NCBI GenBank assembly: GCA_937927975.1
Contig: CALEZT010000073.1
Span: 25,202-89,201, forward strand
DNA length: 64,000 nt
Direction: 5' to 3'
From: an uncultured Phycisphaerales bacterium
GTDB taxonomy: Bacteria > Planctomycetota > Phycisphaerae > Sedimentisphaerales > Anaerobacaceae
Part shown: piece by piece, positions 1-6,998 of the stretch
Layout of the letters: each line of letters begins with the position of its first letter
Numbering within the stretch: position 1 is the first letter of the stretch
The notes under the pieces: generated by a model
Databases searched by the model: none
What the model was told of the DNA's origin: nothing
The model's input: the letters and a program-made list of their open reading frames with translations, nothing else
Translations under genes and position numbers: made by a program

Positions 1-537
1 GTCCTTGCTGTGCAGTTGTTCCAGAGGAACGCTCAGATAGCCACGGTCATCGATGTAGTCGATGATCATTTGGCCGGCCCTTTTCACCGGCCCATCGGCG
101 TCGGCCAGCCGCCACTGCTCGGTGAGGTAATCGTGCAGAGATTGCGGCGGGGCGGCGGTGTTCTTGATGGCCTCAAGCTTGAGGTCCTTCTCGTCGTCGT
201 TCCTGCGGCTATGATAGGGAGCCGACTGGTCGAAGAGGTCCTTGAATTCGTCGCCGAGATTGCTCAGCCGCTCGAAGTCCTCCTCGCGGTTTTCGCCGTC
301 CAGGACCAGAGTCTTCTCGGTCATGTCGTCGTCTTGAGCGGGCTCCGGCGGAGTTTCCACTTCGTCGGGATTGGAGCCGTCATCGAGTTCCAGGATGGGA
401 TTGGAGTTCAGTTCCTGCTCGATGCGTTCCTGGAGCGCGAGGATGGGAAGCTGGAGGATTTCCATGGATTGGATCATATGCGGAGCGAGCTTCATCCGCT
501 GCTCCATCCGCATCTGTCCTGTCATTTCCAGCTTCAT
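1..537 (-). CDS. rpoN: RNA polymerase sigma-54 factor, N-terminal part (runs off the window)
   Basis: Sigma-54 directs RNA polymerase to -24/-12 promoters and needs an AAA+ activator to open DNA. Only the first 179 codons are inside the window; the core-binding and DNA-binding C-terminal parts lie beyond base 1. Reading leftwards from the ATG at 537, the protein shows the glutamine/leucine-rich Region I, with LAPHMIQSMEILQLP at residues 17-31 and NPILELDD near 46-53. An acidic Region II follows (roughly residues 52-95). An AGGTGG ribosome site lies a few bases upstream of the ATG, which fixes the start. It is the last visible gene of a minus-strand run SRP RNA, dnaX, recR, rpoN, with about 125 bases between it and recR. 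Identification is by family motifs and is firm. Confidence 0.93.
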   Translation of the reverse strand, partial: MKLEMTGQMRMEQRMKLAPHMIQSMEILQLPILALQERIEQELNSNPILELDDGSNPDEVETPPEPAQDDDMTEKTLVLDGENREEDFERLSNLGDEFKDLFDQSAPYHSRRNDDEKDLKLEAIKNTAAPPQSLHDYLTEQWRLADADGPVKRAGQMIIDYIDDRGYLSVPLEQLHSKD

Positions 538-662
538 GTAACCACCTGCGCACTCCAAACAAACGATTGTCTTTCGAGTATCCGCTTATGATAGCCTTGC
601 CATTTATTTCGTCAACAGCCGCTCGCGGCTTCAGTGGTTTCCTGACGCGCTGCAGGGAGACG

Positions 663-1268
663 TTACTCGATGGTTTGCCGGCCGAGGATGGCGTCGGTGA
701 GAATGCGCCCGCTGGCGTACTCGATCGTACTGCCGGTGGGCAGGCCGCGGGCCAGTCGCGTGATCCTGACGCCGAAAGGCCGCAGGACTGAACTGATGTA
801 CAGAGAAGTGCCGTCGCCTTCGATGTTGGGGTTGGTGGCCATGATGATCTCTTTGGCCTGGCCGCTGCGGACCCGCTCGACGAGCTTGTCGATGGTCAGG
901 TCGCCCGCATGGACGCCTTCTAGCGGAGCGATGTGTCCGCCCAGGACGTGGTAGAGCCATTTGCAGGCCCCTGTCTTTTCGAGACTGATGACGTCCTTGG
1001 GCTGTTCGACGACGCAGATCAGGCTCCGATCCCGGCGGGGATCGGAACAGACCTGGCACAGATCCGCCTCCGACAGATTGCAGCAGACCTGGCAGCGTCT
1101 GATCTTGGTCTTGACGTCGCGGATGGCATCGGCCAGAGCCATTGCCGTGGGAGCGTCGCTCTTGAGGATATGGAAAGCCAGGCGTTCGGCGGTCTTGGGC
1201 CCGATGCCGGGCAGTCTGCCGAACTCCTCGATCAATCGATTCAGTGTTGCGGTGTAGGCACTACTCAT
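663..1268 (-). CDS. recR: Recombination mediator protein RecR
   Basis: RecR works with RecO and RecF to load RecA on gapped DNA. The 201-residue length is normal for the family. An N-terminal helix-hairpin-helix is visible (GRLPGIGPKTAERL, residues 17-30), then a four-cysteine zinc finger (C59, C62, C71, C74), then a Toprim domain from about residue 82 starting with the strand LICVVEQP. It lies 26 bases downstream of dnaX on the same strand, so the two are probably cotranscribed, as in many bacteria. Unusually, the small nucleoid protein gene ybaB/yaaK that usually sits between dnaX and recR is absent here. Confidence 0.96.
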   Translation of the reverse strand: MSSAYTATLNRLIEEFGRLPGIGPKTAERLAFHILKSDAPTAMALADAIRDVKTKIRRCQVCCNLSEADLCQVCSDPRRDRSLICVVEQPKDVISLEKTGACKWLYHVLGGHIAPLEGVHAGDLTIDKLVERVRSGQAKEIIMATNPNIEGDGTSLYISSVLRPFGVRITRLARGLPTGSTIEYASGRILTDAILGRQTIE

Positions 1269-1294
1269 AGCTCAGACGTGTTCGCCTCTTTGGA

Positions 1295-2962
1295 CTACGG
1301 ATTCTCTTCGATCTTGGTGACGGTCGCCTCAAGGCCGCCGAGCACGGTTCTCACACCCGGATCGTTGAGGATTTCACACCGTTTCTGCGTATTCAATCTT
1401 GCGGGACCCTCCGCCGGCTCGGGCTGAGGACTGACGCCGGCCTCAAATTTCACGCGAATCCGACGGCCCAACTGCTCGCTCAGAACGTTGGCGATCTGGT
1501 CCGCTCGCCCGTTGCTCTGGCACATCTCGATCCGGCCGGGGGTGGGGAATTCGATGCTCAGGACGTCGCCCTTGAGCTCCCGCAAAGACGTGCCGCTGAG
1601 CAGGGCCGCGGTCCCATTGCCCAGCCTGGCTCGAATCGCTTCGAGCATGTCGGGCCAGTTCTCAGCCAGATCCGCGGGAAGCGATGGCCTGTTCGACTCG
1701 CCAAGCAACGGCAGACTCTCCGGTTCTGTCGCCGAGGGGTCGGATTTCCTTTGCAGCGCAGGAGCCGGCGGTCTTACGGGGGGCCTATCTTCCGTCAGCA
1801 GTTTTTTTTTGACTGGGGAGGGGACGCTGCCCTGGGCACGGCTCATCAGGTCGTCCACGTTCATGAAATGTTCGCTCAGGGCGAATCGCAGCAGCGAGGC
1901 ATCGAGCAGGGCCCTGGGGGTGTCGCTGTTCTTGATCGTCCACCGCAGTTTCTCGAGGGCGGTGATGTTGTAGATCAGGGCTGCCGCGTCGAACCGCTTG
2001 GCCAGGGCCGCGGCTTTCTCCTTCTGGTCGGCGGTGAGGATCAAGAGGTCCGTGTCGATGCCCGCCGAGCGGATGACCAGCAGGTCCCGCATCGATTCGA
2101 TCACCGCGTCGACGATCTGGATCTCGCCCAGGCCGGTGCAGACCAAGTCTTCGATCGCGGTCAGCGTTCCGGCGGCGTCGTTGTCCGCGATCTTCTCGAT
2201 CAGCCGGTGAATCTTCTCGGCGTTCGGCCGGCCGAGGAAATCCTCCAGGAGCTGCGCCGTGAGGGGCTCGACTCCCGTGCTGATGAGGCGGTCCAGGAGG
2301 CTCAGGGCATCGCGCATGGAGCCATTGGCCATGCGGGCCACCGGCAGGATCAGGTCCTCTTCGAACCGGAGATTCTCCTTGTGGAGGATCGACTTGAGCT
2401 GCTCGGCGATGACTTTCGGGCTGATGTTGGCGAAATCGAACCGTTGGCACCGCGACTGGATCGTCGCGATGACCTTGTTGGGCTCGGTGGTGGCGAAAAT
2501 GAACTTCACATGCTCCGGCGGTTCCTCCAGCGTCTTGAGCAGGGCGTTGAAGGCCGCGGTGGTGAGCATGTGCACTTCGTCGATGATGTAGATCTTGTAG
2601 CGGGCCCGCGCCGGTCGATAGATGGCGTTCTCCCGCAGTTCGCGGATCTCGTCGACGCGGTTGTTCGAGGCCCCGTCGATCTCGATCACGTCGATGTCCT
2701 CGCCGGTGTTGATCGCCAGGCAACTGCTGCACTTGAGGCACGGGTTCGTCGTGGGTTCCTTCGCCTCCAGGCAGTTGAGCGCCTTGGCGAGGATTCGGGC
2801 CAGGGTGGTCTTCCCGACGCCGCGGGTGCCGGTGAACAGATAGGCATGCGCGACCCGGCCGGTCTCGATCGCGTTCTTGAGCGTCTTGGAGATCGGCTCC
2901 TGCCCCATGACGTCGTCGAACGTCTGGGAGCGGTACTTCCTTGCTAGAACCGTGTAGGCCAT
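1295..2962 (-). CDS. dnaX: DNA polymerase III subunits gamma/tau
   Basis: Clamp-loader ATPase of the replicative polymerase; 555 residues. Visible features are a Walker A motif GTRGVGKTT (residues 45-53), the zinc-binding cysteines C64, C75, C78 and C81, Walker B/DEVH at 128-131, and the sensor motif QSRC near 167. A proline-rich linker begins near residue 375 and is followed by a tau-type C-terminal part. A run of nine A residues on the coding strand (1802-1810) encodes Lys385-Lys387. Gain or loss of one A leads to a stop within six codons, which would give a gamma form of about 390 residues (see findings). The ATG at 2962 begins the conserved MAYTVLARKYRSQTFDDV start. recR follows. Confidence 0.96.
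   Translation of the reverse strand: MAYTVLARKYRSQTFDDVMGQEPISKTLKNAIETGRVAHAYLFTGTRGVGKTTLARILAKALNCLEAKEPTTNPCLKCSSCLAINTGEDIDVIEIDGASNNRVDEIRELRENAIYRPARARYKIYIIDEVHMLTTAAFNALLKTLEEPPEHVKFIFATTEPNKVIATIQSRCQRFDFANISPKVIAEQLKSILHKENLRFEEDLILPVARMANGSMRDALSLLDRLISTGVEPLTAQLLEDFLGRPNAEKIHRLIEKIADNDAAGTLTAIEDLVCTGLGEIQIVDAVIESMRDLLVIRSAGIDTDLLILTADQKEKAAALAKRFDAAALIYNITALEKLRWTIKNSDTPRALLDASLLRFALSEHFMNVDDLMSRAQGSVPSPVKKKLLTEDRPPVRPPAPALQRKSDPSATEPESLPLLGESNRPSLPADLAENWPDMLEAIRARLGNGTAALLSGTSLRELKGDVLSIEFPTPGRIEMCQSNGRADQIANVLSEQLGRRIRVKFEAGVSPQPEPAEGPARLNTQKRCEILNDPGVRTVLGGLEATVTKIEENP
1802..1810 (-). other. A9 slippery run inside dnaX, probable programmed frameshift/slippage site
   Basis: The coding strand reads GTC, nine A, CTG CTG. 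In frame this is Val-Lys-Lys-Lys-Leu-Leu. One extra A, or a -1 ribosomal slip, gives Lys-Thr-Ala-Asp-Gly-Arg-stop; one A fewer gives Asn-Cys-stop. The run lies just after the ATPase and oligomerisation domains, where gamma ends in other bacteria. Known precedents are the A9 transcriptional slippage of Thermus thermophilus dnaX and the -1 ribosomal frameshift of E. coli dnaX. That it is used here is inference. Confidence 0.6.
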
Positions 2963-2972
2963 GACATCTACT

Positions 2973-2998
2973 ATCGACGATTCACTATTTACTATTGC
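2973..2998 (+). repeat. Left arm of an inverted repeat flanking the four-helix-bundle gene
   Basis: This stretch, starting ATCGACGATTCACTA, recurs imperfectly on the opposite strand at 3368-3394, which reads ATCGACGATCTACTA there. The first nine bases match exactly and most of the rest matches. The left arm overlaps the last codons and stop of the four-helix-bundle gene; the right arm lies just upstream of it, beside the SRP RNA terminator. Confidence 0.5.
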
Positions 2999-3341
2999 TT
3001 CTGGTCGTGCGCCTTGCTGCGATGAAGATCGAGGTCAGTTCCTTGCCCTCCGAAAGCAGCGGATCGACCTTCTTCTTCGAGAGCAGGTCCTCATCCAGCA
3101 GAAACAACATCCAGAAGCAGGATTCGTCAGACTCTTCAATGACGATACTCAGCTTGGCGATGAACGCGGCTCTCGATTGCGCCAAGCCTGCGGCACGATA
3201 GTTCGCCGCGGCGCCGGTCGAGCATCGAATCAACTGCATCCGGATGTGCCGCCCAAGCGGCGTTTCCGGCAGCGCCAAAGCCAATTTGACACACCGATGC
3301 GCGAACTGCGTAACCCGCTCGACCAGTTCCCGCCGATTCAT
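2985..3341 (-). CDS. Four-helix-bundle protein (23S rRNA intervening-sequence/S23 family)
   Basis: A 118-residue all-helical protein of the family first seen in intervening sequences of spirochaete 23S rRNA genes. The family shares its fold with the Avd proteins of diversity-generating retroelements; its own function is unknown. Typical family features are HIRMQLIRCSTGAAANYRAA in the middle and the FIAKLSIVIEESDES segment after it. The start chosen is ATG 3341, which has a GAGGAGAG ribosome site; a longer frame reaches back to 3422 but would overlap the SRP RNA. The gene lies between the SRP RNA and dnaX, neighbours that adjoin in other bacteria, and is bracketed by an imperfect inverted repeat (2973-2998 and 3368-3394). 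It therefore looks like an inserted cassette. Confidence 0.85.
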   Translation of the reverse strand: MNRRELVERVTQFAHRCVKLALALPETPLGRHIRMQLIRCSTGAAANYRAAGLAQSRAAFIAKLSIVIEESDESCFWMLFLLDEDLLSKKKVDPLLSEGKELTSIFIAARRTTRSNSK

Positions 3342-3367
3342 GGGGCCTCTCTCTCCTCTTTCAGATC

Positions 3368-3394
3368 GCAAACAGTAAGTAGTAGATCGTCGAT
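3368..3394 (-). repeat. Right arm of the inverted repeat flanking the four-helix-bundle gene
   Basis: Inverted imperfect copy of 2973-2998, found between the ribosome site of the four-helix-bundle gene and the 3' end of the SRP RNA. Confidence 0.5.
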
Positions 3395-3406
3395 TCAAAA
3401 AGGATC

Positions 3407-3502
3407 GGCCGGGTGCCCCCACACACGACTGAGCGTCCGCTTATGGCTGCTCGGTTCCCCGCCTGACCAGGTTCACGGGCTCGGCCTGCATGGGACCCGG
3501 CC
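3407..3502 (-). ncRNA. ffs: Signal recognition particle RNA, small bacterial (4.5S) type
   Basis: About 96 bases that fold as one long hairpin. The 5' end GGCCGGGT pairs with the 3' end ACCCGGCC. The apical part carries the conserved SRP elements CCTGGTCAGG, then GGAA, then AGCAGCC in the right order and spacing for the Ffh-binding domain. The RNA is followed by a run of T on its own strand (positions 3400-3396), consistent with termination. A possible promoter lies at 3523-3550. Its place upstream of dnaX-recR is the same as in Bacillus subtilis (scr-dnaX-yaaK-recR). End points are estimates from pairing. Confidence 0.88.
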
Positions 3503-3522
3503 GGCAAAGTTGCTACCCCACG

Positions 3523-3550
3523 ACTATTCGCGAATCAAAGAGCCTGTCCA
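3523..3550 (-). promoter_or_regulatory. Candidate sigma-70-type promoter of the SRP RNA
   Basis: On the minus strand TGGACA (3545-3550) and AATAGT (3523-3528) are separated by 16 bases. They lie about 20 bases before the deduced RNA 5' end, so a short processed leader would be expected. Confidence 0.4.
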
Positions 3551-3638
3551 ACCAACGAAGGGGTACTATACCACACTGGGCAGGGAGGTTTCCAGAAGAT
3601 TTTCGTTTTCCCTGGCAGCAATTGCCACGAACCGGGGA

Positions 3639-4175
3639 TCAGTTCATCGGGACCTGGTCGGGCGAGACCGGGGTGATGGTGACGCCTTCATGCTGGTCGT
3701 CGAAGCTCCAGACGCTGACGACGCCGTTGTTCTCGCGGACCTCGCAGACCTTGGTGGGGACGAACCGGGCGCCATCCCAGATCCAACGGACGGCAACCTC
3801 GCCGTACATGACGTTCGGATATTTCTGGGAATTCCATTTTCTGGCGTCGACCATTGCGTACCGTTTGACTCGCGGCTGCGGGATCGGTTCCAGCGTTGGA
3901 TTGGCGAGCCCGCGATCGTACGAGGCCTGCGCATCGATACCGTCGGCGGCGATGGATGGAGACTCGAGCGTCGTCTGGGTGTTCCGATCCTGCGGGTTCG
4001 AAACCGGCGTCTCGATGTCCGTTCGGATCTCCGCGCTTCCCGGCTGCGGCGGACGATTGCTGAACACCAGGACCGCCAACGCCGCAGCGATGATGATCAG
4101 TTCCAGTCGCGTGATTTTCGCAGGCTTAGTCGGCATCGTTCTGTCGGCCGGTTCGGGGGCCGCTCCATCAGGCAT
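3639..4175 (-). CDS. Hypothetical single-pass membrane protein
   Basis: 178 residues, not recognised. One hydrophobic segment, LELIIIAAALAVLVF (about residues 24-38), follows a short basic N-terminus and probably anchors the protein with the rest outside. The middle is rich in Ser, Thr, Pro and Gln and looks flexible. The C-terminal 80 residues (from KRYAMVDARKWN) look like a small beta domain with several aromatic residues. The start could also be the internal Met14 (4136); neither has a strong ribosome site. No cysteines or catalytic signature stand out. It stands alone upstream of the SRP RNA on the same strand. Confidence 0.65.
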   Translation of the reverse strand: MPDGAAPEPADRTMPTKPAKITRLELIIIAAALAVLVFSNRPPQPGSAEIRTDIETPVSNPQDRNTQTTLESPSIAADGIDAQASYDRGLANPTLEPIPQPRVKRYAMVDARKWNSQKYPNVMYGEVAVRWIWDGARFVPTKVCEVRENNGVVSVWSFDDQHEGVTITPVSPDQVPMN

Positions 4176-4313
4176 GGCTCTGAAGGTCCCGAAACGCCGG
4201 ACCTAACGCCATCCCTGCAAGGCTATCGGCAATTCCGGGACCTCAGTTAAAGTATAGGTCAGGGTTTTGTGCAGGCCAACCCGCGACAGGCCCTTCGGCT
4301 GTGAATCCCCCGG

Positions 4314-5222
4314 TCATGGGGAGGGGGAAGAACGCGGGACGTCCGGCTCGGCAGGTCCGAAAAAGTGCAGCGGAGGGTGCTTCATCTCGCCGATCGTGAA
4401 ATACCCTGTCCCTCGGGCATCGAAGCAGATGCCTTCGCCCTGTTTCTCATACATCAGCGGCAACTGTTTTCTCTTGCCCTCGAAGGCCCGCCAAAGGGGT
4501 TCGCCAGGTGGTCGAACCCACAGGGAGGCGCCGAACAACATGCCTCGAACGATTATCCGATGCCCATCGGGCGAGACGTCGCCGGCGACGACGAAATCCC
4601 GGAAGGATACGGGGACTTCCTTCAACTCAGTTCGTTCGCCTGCGGATTGCGGGTAGGATGCCTGATAGACCTTCGACGGGAGGGGCCTCTTGGAGATGAT
4701 GAACAGGTCGCGGGTCAGCGGATCGACGAGCAGCGTCTCGGCGTCTCGCGGCCCGCCCGGATAGGTGAACCGAAAGGCGTCGGCCGGGCCAATCGTCATG
4801 GCGTCGAAAGGGGTTGTGGAATCGATCTTCGGTTCGAGCACCCGATAGACCGTGACATCGGGGTATCGGGCCAGGTTGTCGCCGATGTCGCCAATGTAGA
4901 GGTACTGCCGGTTTGGGTCGGGACCCGGGCCGACCGCGATGTCCTCCCAGTCGCGAGCGGTCGCGCCGGCAATCTTGCACGTGCCCAGGAATTCGCCTTT
5001 CTCGTTGATCGCAAAGACGCGGGCCGAGTCGCCGGAGTCGTTGTGGACCCAGAGTACGCCGGGGTTCTGCCGGCTGGCGACGATGCCCGAGGCCTCGCGG
5101 ATCAGATCGCTCCGAACGATGCCCGCCTGCCGGCCAGGGCCGAACTCGTTGGATTGCGCCCCTCGCGCGCACGATGAGACCCCCAGCAGCAGTGGCGCCA
5201 TCGCGACAAGGAGAAGTCTCAT
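4314..5222 (-). CDS. Predicted lipoprotein with beta-propeller-like repeats
   Basis: 302 residues. The start at 5222 is chosen because it has a GAGGAAAG ribosome site and opens a lipoprotein signal peptide (MRLLLVAMAPLLLGVSSC, lipobox Cys18). The frame is open further upstream but without signal character. The mature part has strand-turn repeats with motifs such as LWVHNDSGDSARVFAI, DWEDIAVGPG and YLYIGDIGDN. These are typical of secreted NHL/SdiA-regulated-like propellers of unknown role. The IS4 element has inserted about 120 bases upstream of the start, so the native promoter may have been displaced. Confidence 0.75.
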   Translation of the reverse strand: MRLLLVAMAPLLLGVSSCARGAQSNEFGPGRQAGIVRSDLIREASGIVASRQNPGVLWVHNDSGDSARVFAINEKGEFLGTCKIAGATARDWEDIAVGPGPDPNRQYLYIGDIGDNLARYPDVTVYRVLEPKIDSTTPFDAMTIGPADAFRFTYPGGPRDAETLLVDPLTRDLFIISKRPLPSKVYQASYPQSAGERTELKEVPVSFRDFVVAGDVSPDGHRIIVRGMLFGASLWVRPPGEPLWRAFEGKRKQLPLMYEKQGEGICFDARGTGYFTIGEMKHPPLHFFGPAEPDVPRSSPSP

Positions 5223-5344
5223 AGTACGGACCGTTCTTTCCTCACAATCTGGAGAATATGAAGGGCGGTGGAGGACTTCTGGCATCATGTTCATCCCTGT
5301 TTGCAGGCGCGTTCTCTGTTCTGTCTTTTCGGTCACAGATTGTA

Positions 5345-6817
5345 ATGGCACTAAGATAGCAGTAAGTGCTTATATAAAAAGAAGTTAGATGTCCCTTGCG
5401 CTCACGAAGGCCTCCTGTCACAATGTTGGGACTTACAAGACCAACATGTGCTGACAGGAGGCCACGGATGGCTACGGTACGTTCGACATTGGAGCAGGTC
5501 AAGCGACAGTTTCACGAATTCCTTCCTCCCACGGTGATCCTTCGCGTTTGCCAGGAACACCAATACCGTTTTCGCCAACGCATCCTGGGTCCGGTAGAGA
5601 CCCTCATCGCCTTTTGTCTCCAGGTGATGCACGGCAATGTGGCCTGCCTGGCTCTGCGTCATTGGCTGGGTCCGGCCATGACGGATTCGGCTTACTGTCA
5701 GGCCCGCCAACGCCTTCCGCTGAAGATCTATCAAGCGGTGGTGCGTCGTTTGTCGGAGGGGTTCGGGTTGGAAGTTCAGGCCGAACGCTGGAACGGACGC
5801 CGGGTGGTCCTGGTCGATGGATCGACGTTTTCCATGCCGGACACGCTGGAACTCCAAACGCACTTCGGTCATCCCCCGGGGCAGAAAGACGGCTGTAGTT
5901 TTCCCGTGGCGGGGCTGTTGGTCATGGTCCATTGGACCACCGGGCTGATTGTGGATCTGTGCACGATGCCTTGGCGCGACCACGAGCAATCGAAGGTTGG
6001 AGATCTACACGGTCGTCTTAAGGCAGGCGACGTTCTCGTGGCGGATCGCGGCTTTTGCAGCTATGGGCATATCGTCCGACTGGTCCTCCAGGGCGTGGAT
6101 GTGGTGTTTCGTATTCACCAGCGGCAAATCGTAGACTTCACCCCGGGACGCGTTCACGCCGTCGGCAAGAAGCAAAGCCAACGCGGTGTGCCGCGTTCCC
6201 GCTGGATTCGCGCGATAGGCCAAACGGATCAGATCGTGGTTTGGACCAAGCCGCAGAACTGTCCCGCGTACCTGGCTCGGGAGCAGTGGGCCGCCCTGCC
6301 CGCGGAGGGGACGGTACGAGAGTTGCGATACCGCGTGGAGACGCCCGGCTATCGCGCACGGGACATCACCCTGGTGACCACGCTGCTGGAGGCCGAGACC
6401 TTCTCGGCCCAGGATTTGGCCAGTCTCTATCTGCTGCGTTGGCGCATCGAGCTCAACTTCCGCGACTTGAAGACTACGATGGGGCTGGAGGTGCTCAAAT
6501 GTAAAACGGTGAATGGCATCCTGAAAGAACTGTATGTGTTCGCGATGGTCTACAACATGGTGATGGCGATTCGTTTTCGTGTCGCCCGACAGATGGGATT
6601 GTGCCCGGCCCGGCTGAGCTTTGTGGACACCTTGCGTCACGTCTGTGTGCACGGCTGGACCGTCCCGGAGACACTCGTGATCAACCCGCAGCGTCCGGGT
6701 CGCTGGCAGCCCCGTGTCGTCAAACGCAGAGCCAAGCCGCATCCCCTGATGACCAAGCCGCGAAACCAGTATCCCAGCCCTGTAACATGAAGATCTTACG
6801 AGCTATCTTAGTGGCAT
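5345..6817 (+). mobile_element. IS4-family insertion sequence
   Basis: A single transposase gene is bounded by imperfect terminal inverted repeats. The left end at 5345 reads AATGGCACTAAGATAGC; the complement of the right end, finishing at 6817, reads AATGCCACTAAGATAGC. This is 16 of 17 identical, and similarity (GTAAG, CTT) continues inward for about ten more bases. No direct target duplication could be recognised outside the ends, so the exact boundaries are uncertain by a few bases. The transposase is intact, so the element may be active. Confidence 0.8.
5468..6790 (+). CDS. IS4-family transposase
   Basis: 440-residue DDE transposase. The catalytic acids are visible as D117 (VDGSTFSMPD), D193 (VADRGFCSYG) and E328. 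E328 lies in the family signature Y-x2-R-x3-E-x6-K (Y321, R324, E328, K335), so the active site appears complete. The N-terminal 60 residues resemble the usual IS4 helical DNA-binding region. The start at 5468 has an AGGAGG site nine bases upstream; the open frame extends back to 5396 without a better start. The basic C-terminus (RRAKPHPLMTKPRNQ) is also usual. It is the only gene of the element. Confidence 0.93.
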   Translation: MATVRSTLEQVKRQFHEFLPPTVILRVCQEHQYRFRQRILGPVETLIAFCLQVMHGNVACLALRHWLGPAMTDSAYCQARQRLPLKIYQAVVRRLSEGFGLEVQAERWNGRRVVLVDGSTFSMPDTLELQTHFGHPPGQKDGCSFPVAGLLVMVHWTTGLIVDLCTMPWRDHEQSKVGDLHGRLKAGDVLVADRGFCSYGHIVRLVLQGVDVVFRIHQRQIVDFTPGRVHAVGKKQSQRGVPRSRWIRAIGQTDQIVVWTKPQNCPAYLAREQWAALPAEGTVRELRYRVETPGYRARDITLVTTLLEAETFSAQDLASLYLLRWRIELNFRDLKTTMGLEVLKCKTVNGILKELYVFAMVYNMVMAIRFRVARQMGLCPARLSFVDTLRHVCVHGWTVPETLVINPQRPGRWQPRVVKRRAKPHPLMTKPRNQYPSPVT

Positions 6818-6998
6818 TCGTGTCAGGTACATTTGCCGACAGCCTTGGTCTCCAAAGGGTTGATTGCGTCGCCTCTTGATCCTCGCCGACCCAACACTCA
6901 GGGCCGTCAACGGGCGGATTGTACAGCGGGCGGCGAGAGGAAGGCAAGAGCGGAGAAATGTGCTATTTTCGATTCTCTATTTGCGATTTGTCCGGCGG

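Noticed and set aside
1751..2947. 398-codon open frame antisense to dnaX
   Set aside because: It mirrors dnaX codon positions in GC-rich DNA; no family motif, no ribosome site, and dnaX is certain.
5242..5502. 86-codon minus-strand frame across the IS left end
   Set aside because: It spans the element boundary and has no ribosome site or similarity.
5330..6830. Target-site duplication around the IS4 element
   Set aside because: GGTCAC on the left and GTGTCAGG on the right are only loosely alike; not enough to call a duplication.
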